The notes beneath the pieces were generated by a model. It was not told the origin of the DNA. It did not search any database and was given only the letters and a program-made list of their open reading frames with translations. From the NCBI GenBank assembly GCA_963833885.1, contig CAWHZU010000025.1, forward strand, positions 1-64,000: a stretch of DNA of 64,000 nt, read 5' to 3'. This document shows, piece by piece, positions 57,542 through 64,000 of this stretch (the stretch's first letter is position 1; every line of letters starts with the position of its first letter). This DNA comes from JASHPR01 sp963833885. Lineage in GTDB: Bacteria > Actinomycetota > Actinomycetes > Streptosporangiales > Streptosporangiaceae. Both the position numbers and the translations under genes were made by a program.

Positions 57542-58074
57542 CGCGCGACCTGGGCCGCAGCGGCGTCAAGGACCGGGATGTGTGTCGCCTCCGACGCCCC
57601 GATGCTCGCGAAGAGCTGGGCGAGGGAAGAAGAGGCGCCGTGCAGTCGTTCAAGCATGGTGGTCGCCGCGTCCTGCTCGGCGGTCCGCAGGAATGCGACG
57701 CTCGCGCTCACCCCGGGCGGCACCGGGGCCGGGGGCCGCTCGTGTGGCGTCGCCGGGCTCGCCTTGCTCCCCGCCGGAACGATCAGCCGGGACCGGAGCT
57801 GGGCGAGGTGCGCGCGGTGCTCCGCCAGCAGCGGCTCGAGCGCGCCTGCCAGGGAGCCGGCGGAGCCGCCCGCCGCACCCGCCTGGTGCAGTACGGTCGT
57901 GTAGCGCGTGATCATCAGCTGCTCGGCGGTGATCGCCCCGCGGAGCACGGTGACGTCGGGTGCGGGTGACGGCGGAGCGGCGAGGACGTCGGGGCCGTCG
58001 CAGCCGGACACGGCAGCGAGCGGCAGCATAGCCGCAGCCGCAAGCACTACTCGGCGTGTCGGTTTTGCCGCCAC
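57538..58074 (-). CDS. Ferritin-like exported lipoprotein
   Basis: The chosen start is GTG 58074, placing the twin-arginine-like TRRVVLAAAAMLPLAAVSGC signal at the N-terminus with lipobox AVSGC near residue 22; the product has 178 residues. The mature part is helical with LRGAITAEQLMITRYTTVL, EPLLAEHRAHLAQLRSRL and AEQDAATTMLERLHGASS, a pattern resembling the partner DUF4439 protein. Its coupling by GTGA overlap suggests the two form one functional unit. A metal-binding role is inferred from Glu and His positions only. Confidence 0.75.
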   Translation of the reverse strand: MAAKPTRRVVLAAAAMLPLAAVSGCDGPDVLAAPPSPAPDVTVLRGAITAEQLMITRYTTVLHQAGAAGGSAGSLAGALEPLLAEHRAHLAQLRSRLIVPAGSKASPATPHERPPAPVPPGVSASVAFLRTAEQDAATTMLERLHGASSSLAQLFASIGASEATHIPVLDAAAAQVAR

Positions 58075-58251
58075 GAAGCCTCCAGCGGGTGCCGCTCTCC
58101 GGTGCCAGCGCGGGAACCTAGCATGCCACGCCCGCCGGCCGGTGGCCCGGACCGGCACGCGGCGTGACGGGCATGCGTCCGGGTGGTGGCCAGCCCGGTT
58201 AGGCTAGAGGCCGAGCAGACAACAGCACAGGTCGCGGGCGAGGAGGTCGTG

Positions 58252-58851
58252 ATGCAGGGGAACTCGCGTCACGGTTCGTCGCGGGCGCCATCGCGGGCGC
58301 CGTCGCGGGCGCCATCGCGGGGCGCCGCAGATGCCGAGCGGATCGTCGGCCTGCTCGAGCCGGCGGTTGCCGCCTTGGGCATGGACCTGGAAGGTGTCAA
58401 GATCACCTCGGCCGGACGGCGGCGGTTGTTGCGCATCGTGGTCGACGCCGACGGCGGGGTAAGCCTCGACGACATGGCTCTCGCGAGCCGGGAGCTGTCG
58501 GCCACGCTCGACCGGGCGGCTGCGATGGGCGAGGCGTCCTACACCCTTGAGGTATCCTCGCCCGGCGTCGACCGCCCGCTGACCGAGCCCAAGCACTGGC
58601 GGCGCGCGGTCGGCCGTGTGGTGAGCGCGCCACTCCGGTCGCAGCCCGGGACCTCGGCGACTGCCCCCGATGCGACCGTCACCGGGCGTGTCGCCGGCGC
58701 GGATTCCGGCGGGGTGCGGATCGACGTCGACGGAGCCAGCCGTGAGTTCGGCTATTCCGAACTGGGCCCGGGAAGGATACAGATCGAGTTCGCCCCGCTG
58801 GATGGCTACGCCGACGACGGCGCGGACGAGGAGGGGCCCGATGGATATTGA
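58252..58851 (+). CDS. rimP: Ribosome maturation factor RimP
   Basis: The start is ATG 58252, 5 nt after AGGAGG, giving 199 residues. An unusual leader contains a threefold repeat of Arg-Ala-Pro-Ser (near residues 9-21). The conserved part follows: ADAERIVGLLEPAVAALGMDLEGVKI-type N-domain, LLRIVVDADGGVSLDDMA, SPGVDRPLTEPKHWRRAVGR, and the SH3-like C-terminal domain. RimP binds the 30S subunit during assembly. It opens the rimP-nusA-ylxR-infB operon and overlaps nusA by 11 bp. Confidence 0.93.
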   Translation: MQGNSRHGSSRAPSRAPSRAPSRGAADAERIVGLLEPAVAALGMDLEGVKITSAGRRRLLRIVVDADGGVSLDDMALASRELSATLDRAAAMGEASYTLEVSSPGVDRPLTEPKHWRRAVGRVVSAPLRSQPGTSATAPDATVTGRVAGADSGGVRIDVDGASREFGYSELGPGRIQIEFAPLDGYADDGADEEGPDGY

Positions 58852-59983
58852 CCTGAGCGTCCTGAAAAGCCTTGAAGCCGAGAAGGACATCTCGATGGAC
58901 CTGGCCATCAAGGCCATCGAGGATGCGCTCCTTGTCGCGTACCACCGGACCGAAGGCGCGGCGCCCACGGCGCGGGTCGAGGTCAACAGGCGCAGCGGCC
59001 ACGTCACGGTCTGGGCGGCCGAGACCGGCGCTGACGGCACGGTTACCCGGGAATATGACGACACGCCCGAGGGTTTCGGGCGTATCGCGGCGACCACGGC
59101 CCGGCAGGTCATCCTGCAGCGGCTGCGGGACGCCGAGGACGAGCTCACCTTTGGTGAGTACGCGGGCCGCGAGGGGGACATCGTGGCCGGCGTGATCCAG
59201 CAGGGCAAGGATCCCCGGGCCGTCCTGGTCGATCTCGGCAAGCTCGAGGCCATCCTGCCGCCTACCGAGCAGGTGCCCGGCGAACGCTACGTGCACGGCG
59301 AGCGGCTGCGGTGCTACGTGCTGACCGTCCGCAAGGGCTATCGCGGTCCGTCGGTGACGCTGTCTCGCACGCACCCGAACCTGGTCAAGAAGCTGTTCGC
59401 GCTCGAGGTGCCGGAGATCGCCTCCGGGGCCGTGGAGATTGCCGCGATCGCCAGGGAGGCCGGGCACCGCAGCAAGATCGCGGTGGCCTCGCGCCAGCCG
59501 GGAGTGAACGCCAAGGGTGCCTGCATCGGCCCGATGGGCAGCCGGGTCCGCAACGTGATGACGGAGCTGCACGGGGAGAAGATCGACATCGTCGACTACT
59601 CACCGGACCCAGCTGAGTTCGTGGCGCACGCGCTGTCGCCCGCGCGGGTCTCCCGGGTGATCGTGGTGGACGCCCAGGCGCGGGTCGCGCAGGTGATCGT
59701 GCCCGACTACCAGCTGTCGCTGGCCATCGGCAAGGAAGGACAGAACGTGCGGCTCGCGGCACGGCTGACCGGCTGGCGGATCGATATCCGGCCGGACAGC
59801 GACGCCGACGAGGCCGTCGCGTCGGCCGCTCCCGGGGACGCCAGCCATGCCAGCAAGGGCGGCCAGGGTGGTGAGGGCGGGGGAAGCGCGGAAGGCGCGG
59901 ACGGCGACGGTGCGCTGGCCACCGCGGCCAGCGACGCCCCGGGCGCGGCGGGTGCCGTGCCCGGCGCGGCCGCAGACTCTTAG
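58841..59983 (+). CDS. nusA: Transcription termination/antitermination factor NusA
   Basis: The 380-residue protein starts at ATG 58841. It has the NusA N-terminal domain (LKSLEAEKDISMDLAIKAIE), an S1 domain (EGDIVAGVIQQGKDPRAVLV), and KH domains with GPMGSRVRNVMTELHGEKID and LSLAIGKEGQNVRLAARLTG. It binds RNA polymerase and nascent RNA. The last 50 residues are Gly/Ala-rich and disordered. A hairpin at 60052-60069 lies before ylxR and could be a site of NusA-dependent control. Confidence 0.95.
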   Translation: MDIDLSVLKSLEAEKDISMDLAIKAIEDALLVAYHRTEGAAPTARVEVNRRSGHVTVWAAETGADGTVTREYDDTPEGFGRIAATTARQVILQRLRDAEDELTFGEYAGREGDIVAGVIQQGKDPRAVLVDLGKLEAILPPTEQVPGERYVHGERLRCYVLTVRKGYRGPSVTLSRTHPNLVKKLFALEVPEIASGAVEIAAIAREAGHRSKIAVASRQPGVNAKGACIGPMGSRVRNVMTELHGEKIDIVDYSPDPAEFVAHALSPARVSRVIVVDAQARVAQVIVPDYQLSLAIGKEGQNVRLAARLTGWRIDIRPDSDADEAVASAAPGDASHASKGGQGGEGGGSAEGADGDGALATAASDAPGAAGAVPGAAADS

Positions 59984-60051
59984 GTTGCGCGGGTCCTGAC
60001 CGCGCGGCGTGGCTCGCGGCGTGCTGTCGGGCTCGCTTATTGGGCGGTTGA

Positions 60052-60069
60052 AGGGGGGTCGTCCCCCCT
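60052..60069 (+). terminator. Hairpin between nusA and ylxR (attenuator candidate)
   Basis: The arms AGGGGGG and CCCCCCT (7 bp) flank the loop TCGT. There is no U-tract. It sits 68 bp after the nusA stop and 28 bp before the ylxR start, inside the operon, so at most partial termination or pausing is likely. Confidence 0.5.
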
Positions 60070-60096
60070 AGGGGTAGCACTGTAAGCTTGGCGGAG

Positions 60097-60489
60097 ATGG
60101 GCACGCGGCATTCGCAGACTCGGCACGCGCCAGCGATCCGGACCTGCGTAGGTTGCGGGGCCCGCGCCGTCAAGTCCGACTTGCTCCGCTTGGTGGCGGC
60201 CGGGAACGAGATTGTTCCTGACGCGCCAGCGCGGAGACCGGGCCGGGGTGCGTACCTGCATCCCAGCCAGGGATGTTTTGAAAAAGCGCAGCGCCGCCGG
60301 GCGTTCGCGCGGGCGCTGCGCCTGTCCGGAACGTTCGGGACTGGCGCGGTCGTCGAGTATCTTGGGCAGGCACGGCCGGCTGCGCCGGGGCATCTCCGGA
60401 CGGACGGCGGTGGCTGGCGTCGCGAGCCGGGCGAGCTGGCCGAGTGTGGACGTACGGCCGTGGCGACACGGCCCGGGAAAGCAGGCTGA
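60097..60489 (+). CDS. ylxR: YlxR family RNA-binding protein
   Basis: From ATG 60097 the product has about 130 residues; a TTG at 60088 is an alternative start. The YlxR core is RTCVGCGARAVKSDLLRLV, then GAYLHPSQGCFEKAQRRRAFARAL. This DUF448 family of small RNA-associated proteins is encoded between nusA and infB. The last 45 residues beyond the core are poorly conserved. Confidence 0.88.
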   Translation: MGTRHSQTRHAPAIRTCVGCGARAVKSDLLRLVAAGNEIVPDAPARRPGRGAYLHPSQGCFEKAQRRRAFARALRLSGTFGTGAVVEYLGQARPAAPGHLRTDGGGWRREPGELAECGRTAVATRPGKAG

Positions 60490-60611
60490 GATTGCGATGA
60501 GCGACCGATGAGCATGCGGCGATGAACAGCAGAGGCTGACGCCGGACGGAGCACGCGCTGCCCCGACCGGCTGACGGGTCCGGCGAGTCCGGACCGAGTA
60601 GAGGGAGCGCA

Positions 60612-63600
60612 GTGGCGAAGGTCCGGGTATACGAGCTCGCTAAGGAGTTCGGCGTAGAGAGCAAGGCCGTTATGGCCAAGCTCCAGGAAATGGGCGAGTT
60701 CGTGCGATCGGCGTCCTCGACGATCGAGGCGCCAGTCGTCCGCAGGCTCAAGGAAGCATTCGCGGCCCAGCAGCCCAAGCAGGCGCGGGCCAGCCAGACC
60801 GCAGGCGGCCGTTCGGCGGCGGCCCCGGTCGCGCCCGCGGTGGCGACGGCCGATGACGGGCACGGCGCGACCAACGGCCGCAGCCCGGCCGCACCCGCCG
60901 CGCCGGCGGCCGAGGCCAGGCCCGCACCGACAGCAGTCGAGCCGGCCAGCCCTGCCGCAACGGCGCCAGCCGCGGACCGGGGCGCAGACGGGTCGCCGGG
61001 CAGGCCACCGGTTCCGTTCCCGCAGCCACAGGCGGAAGCACCCGCTGCGGCGAGCGAAACCGCGCCGAGTGTGCAGCAGCCTGCCGCCGATGGCTCCGGC
61101 ACCGCGCCGCAGAGCGCTCCGCGGCCGAATGCGCCGCGTCCGGGTTCGGGTGCGCCGGGTTCGGGTGCGCCGGGTTCCGGTGCGCCGAGGCCAGGTGGCG
61201 CGCCCCGGCCGTCCGCTGGCGTGCCAGGCCCGCCCCGGCCAGGTCCCCGGCCGGGCAACAACCCGTTCAGCTCGACGGCGACCGGCATGGGATCGGCGCC
61301 GCGCGGTCCCAGGCCGGGTCAGCAAGCCAGCAGCCCGGCGGCCTTTGCCGGCCAGCCAGGCACCAGCCAGGGTCCCAGGCCAGGTGGCGGGCCAGGTAGC
61401 GGGCCTCGCCCAGGCGGCCCGCGGGTGCCCGGACGCTCCGGTCCCGGTGGGCCCGGAGATGGTCCGCGGCCGGGCGGTCCGCGGCCGGGCGGGCCTCGTC
61501 CCAGCCCCAGCAGCATGCCGCCGCGGCCGGTCGGAGGTGGCCGCGGACCCGGCGGCTACGCCGGGTCGGGAGGCTCAGGTGGGCCAGGCGGAGCAGGCGG
61601 CCGTGGTGGCCCCGGCACGGGCACCAGGCCGGCTGGCGGCGGCCGTGGTGGCCCCGGCTCCGGTCCCGGAGGGCCGCGTGGCGGCGGCGGTGCCGGTGGC
61701 GGCCAGCGGCCCGGCGGCGGTGGCGGAGGCGTCGGCCCCGCCCGTCCCGGTGGCGGCGGCCGTGGCCGGAGCGGCACCCAGGGCGCGTTCGGGCGGCCGG
61801 GCGGGCGCCCGGCACGCGCCCGGAGGTCGAGGAAGCAGAGGCGCCAGGAGTTCGACAACATGCAGGCGCCGGCGATCGGCGGTGTGTCGATCCCGCGCGG
61901 GAACGGCCAGGTCATCCGGCTGTCTCGCGGTGCGTCGCTGAGCGACTTCGCCGACAAGATTGGCGTGAACCCGGCATCGCTGGTCCAGGTGCTGTTCCAC
62001 CTGGGCGAGATGGTGACCGCGACCCAGTCGGTGAACGACGAGACGCTCCAGCTGCTCGGCGCCGAGCTCAACTACAACGTCCAAGTCGTTTCTCCCGAGG
62101 AGGAAGACCGGGAGCTGCTCGAGGCGTTCGACATCGAGTTCGGCGAGGACGAGGGCGACGAGGGCGACCTGGTCGCCCGCCCGCCGGTGGTGACCGTGAT
62201 GGGCCACGTCGACCACGGCAAGACCAAGCTGCTCGACGCGATCAGGCGCACGAATGTCGTCGCCCACGAGGCCGGCGGCATCACCCAGCACATCGGTGCG
62301 TACCAGGCGAACGCCAAGGTCGACGGCCAGGAGCGGAAGATCACCTTCATCGACACTCCGGGTCACGAGGCCTTCACCGCCATGCGCGCCCGCGGCGCCG
62401 AGACGACCGACCTGGTCGTGCTCGTGGTCGCGGCGGACGACGGCGTGAAGCCGCAGACCACCGAGGCGCTGAACCACGCCCAGGCGGCCGGTGTGCCGGT
62501 CGTCGTGGCGGTCAACAAGATCGACAAGGAGGGTGCCGACCCGGCGCGGGTGCGGGCTCAGCTCACCGAGTACGGGCTGGTGGCCGAGGAGTTCGGCGGC
62601 CAGAACCTGTTCGTCGACGTCTCTGCTCGCGAGGGCACCGGCATCGACGCCCTGCTCGAGGCGATCGTGCTGACCGCAGACGCCGAGCTGGACCTGCGCG
62701 CCAACCCCGACCAGCAGGCTCAGGGTGTCGCGATCGAGGCCGAGCTCGACAAGGGCCGCGGGCCGGTCGCCACCGTGCTAGTGCAGCGCGGGACGCTCAG
62801 GGTCGGTGACTCGATCGTCTGCGGCGAGGCGTTCGGCCGGGTCCGGGCCATGCTCGACGAGAACCGTGACACGGTCAGCGAGGCGCCGCCGTCCCGCCCG
62901 GTGCAGGTACTCGGTCTCACCGCGGTGCCCAACGCCGGCGACAGCTTCCTGGTGGTGGACGACGACCGGGTCGCCCGGCAGATCGCCGAGCGGCGCGAGG
63001 CCAGGGAGCGCAGCGCGATGTTCGCGCAGCGGCGGCCGCGGGTCACCCTGGAGGACCTGGAGTCGGCGCTCAAGTCCGGCGAACGGGAAGAGCTGCTGCT
63101 CATCATCAAGGGCGACGTGTCCGGTTCGGTCGAGGCGCTCGAAGATGCCCTGCTCCAGCTCGACGTCGGCGAGGAGGTCGTCCTGCGGGTCATCGGCCGT
63201 GGCGTCGGCGCGATCACCCAGGACGACGTCAACCTGGCCATCGCCTCCGAGGCCGTGATCATCGGCTTTAACGTCCGCCCAGCGGGCCGGGCCGGTGAAC
63301 TCGCCCAGCGCGAGGGCGTGGACATCCGCTACTACTCGGTGATCTACCAGGCCATCGAGGAAGTCGAGGCCGCGCTCAAGGGCATGCTGAAGCCGATTTT
63401 CGAGGAAATTCAGCTCGGCAGCGCCGAAGTGCGGGAGGTCTTCCGGGTGCCCAGGGTCGGCAACGTGGCGGGCTGCATCGTCCGCTCCGGCACGATCACC
63501 CGCCACAGCAAGGCACGCCTGGTCCGCGACAGCGTCGTGGTCTCGGAAAGCCTCAGCATCGAGTCGCTGCGCCGGTTCAAGGACGATGCCACCGAGGTCC

Positions 63601-63698
63601 GCGAGGGCTTCGAGTGCGGTATCGGCCTCGGCTACAACGACGTTCGTGTCGCTGACGTGATCGAGACGTTCGAGATGCGGGAGAAGCCCAGGGCCTGA
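60612..63698 (+). CDS. infB: Translation initiation factor IF-2
   Basis: The 1028-residue GTPase starts at GTG 60612 after GAGGGAG. The IF2-N domain is at residues 3-50 (VYELAKEFGVESKAVMAKLQ). A disordered region rich in Gly, Pro, Ala and Arg follows, to about residue 405; it is longer than in E. coli. The G domain has GHVDHGKTKLLDAI near residue 531, DTPGHEAFTAMRARG and NKIDKEGADP, followed by domains II, III and IV to residue 1028. It binds fMet-tRNA and the 30S subunit. Confidence 0.97.
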   Translation: MAKVRVYELAKEFGVESKAVMAKLQEMGEFVRSASSTIEAPVVRRLKEAFAAQQPKQARASQTAGGRSAAAPVAPAVATADDGHGATNGRSPAAPAAPAAEARPAPTAVEPASPAATAPAADRGADGSPGRPPVPFPQPQAEAPAAASETAPSVQQPAADGSGTAPQSAPRPNAPRPGSGAPGSGAPGSGAPRPGGAPRPSAGVPGPPRPGPRPGNNPFSSTATGMGSAPRGPRPGQQASSPAAFAGQPGTSQGPRPGGGPGSGPRPGGPRVPGRSGPGGPGDGPRPGGPRPGGPRPSPSSMPPRPVGGGRGPGGYAGSGGSGGPGGAGGRGGPGTGTRPAGGGRGGPGSGPGGPRGGGGAGGGQRPGGGGGGVGPARPGGGGRGRSGTQGAFGRPGGRPARARRSRKQRRQEFDNMQAPAIGGVSIPRGNGQVIRLSRGASLSDFADKIGVNPASLVQVLFHLGEMVTATQSVNDETLQLLGAELNYNVQVVSPEEEDRELLEAFDIEFGEDEGDEGDLVARPPVVTVMGHVDHGKTKLLDAIRRTNVVAHEAGGITQHIGAYQANAKVDGQERKITFIDTPGHEAFTAMRARGAETTDLVVLVVAADDGVKPQTTEALNHAQAAGVPVVVAVNKIDKEGADPARVRAQLTEYGLVAEEFGGQNLFVDVSAREGTGIDALLEAIVLTADAELDLRANPDQQAQGVAIEAELDKGRGPVATVLVQRGTLRVGDSIVCGEAFGRVRAMLDENRDTVSEAPPSRPVQVLGLTAVPNAGDSFLVVDDDRVARQIAERREARERSAMFAQRRPRVTLEDLESALKSGEREELLLIIKGDVSGSVEALEDALLQLDVGEEVVLRVIGRGVGAITQDDVNLAIASEAVIIGFNVRPAGRAGELAQREGVDIRYYSVIYQAIEEVEAALKGMLKPIFEEIQLGSAEVREVFRVPRVGNVAGCIVRSGTITRHSKARLVRDSVVVSESLSIESLRRFKDDATEVREGFECGIGLGYNDVRVADVIETFEMREKPRA

Positions 63699-63734
63699 CG
63701 CGAATCCCAGCAGCCCGCCGCCGAAGGAGCCACC

Positions 63735-64000
63735 GTGTACGTGGGTGCCCTGACGTTGGACGTGTTGCTTGGCGACGTGCGCTCACTGAAGCAGAAGCGT
63801 TCGGCGGTACGGCCGCTGATCGCCGAGGTCGCCCGGCGCTTCCCGGCCGCATCCGTGGCTGAGACCGGGCACCTCGACCTGCACCGGCGGGCGGAGATCG
63901 GCGTGGCGGTGGCGGCCTCTTCGGCCGCGCGGGCCGCCGAGGTTCTCGACGCGTGCGAGCGCTTCGTCGCGGGCCGACCCGATATCGAGCTGCTGTCCGC
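63735..64000 (+). CDS. DUF503 family protein (YlxP-like), truncated by window end
   Basis: The start GTG 63735 lies 5 nt after AAGGAG. The 88 residues visible contain VGALTLDVLLGDVRSLKQKR, a family hallmark, and the strand AEIGVAVAASSA. The full family is about 95 residues and stands between infB and rbfA. The end lies outside the window. Confidence 0.9.
   Translation, partial: MYVGALTLDVLLGDVRSLKQKRSAVRPLIAEVARRFPAASVAETGHLDLHRRAEIGVAVAASSAARAAEVLDACERFVAGRPDIELLS

Noticed and set aside
61141..61760. Repeat element inside infB
   Set aside because: The repeated GGTGCGCCG-type units encode the Gly/Pro/Ala-rich disordered region usual for actinobacterial IF-2, not a separate element.

Overview
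The window is high-GC actinobacterial chromosome. This rests on frequent GTG and TTG starts, a mycothiol ligase gene (mshC), a dxr-rip1-ispG block, a rimP-nusA-ylxR-infB-DUF503 block, and several actinomycete-specific families (DUF4192, DUF4439, DUF4081-GNAT, XRE/DUF5753). A Streptosporangiales-like lineage would fit, but that is inference and the genus cannot be fixed from the sequence.

Layout. (1) 1-7.2 kb: tRNA-His at the edge, orn, two small orphan enzymes, an APH-like kinase, a convergent terminator, a substrate-binding/VWA-like lipid-anchored or membrane protein, a SpoU methyltransferase and a GNAT. (2) 7.2-20.6 kb: a coherent carbohydrate locus. On the minus strand lie a ROK sugar kinase, an oligopeptide-family (PepT) ABC transporter (binding lipoprotein, two permeases, two ATPases), a GH4 glycosidase and a BadF-type kinase. 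On the plus strand lie a PfkB kinase, a second GH4 enzyme and a ROK repressor. Two almost identical 25-bp palindromes sit exactly at the two control points, so the locus reads as one regulon. It pairs GH4 enzymes, which normally need phosphorylated glycosides made by a PTS, with an ABC importer and three ATP-dependent kinases. (3) 20.6-32.7 kb: accessory membrane proteins, a DUF559 protein, a CPBP protease, a YbaK-type deacylase, an amidase, mshC and a GT-C-like membrane protein. (4) 32.7-38.3 kb: an ABC-2 exporter joined to a sigma/anti-sigma pair, then DUF4192 and a racemase overlapping tail to tail. (5) 38.4-45 kb: a Uma2 protein, a flavin-type oxidase, a probable 10-methyl fatty acid pair (tmsA-tmsB), small genes and class II DAHP synthase. 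(6) 45-53.8 kb: dxr, rip1 and ispG of the MEP pathway, a secreted peptidase, DUF4081-GNAT and a HelD/HelR-type RNA polymerase motor. (7) 53.8-57 kb: a broken ISAzo13-type insertion sequence beside an XRE/DUF5753 regulator facing a small partner gene across a 15-bp-arm palindrome. (8) 57-64 kb: two ferritin-like genes and the translation block from rimP to the truncated DUF503 gene.

Two gene scars are visible. The BadF kinase carries an in-frame tail that looks like the C-terminus of an enoyl-CoA hydratase, and a 38-residue VOC/glyoxalase tail survives before the DAHP synthase. Short tandem repeats, with unit lengths of 15, 24, 27, 32, 34, 37 and 48 bp, recur in intergenic DNA and in disordered protein tails.
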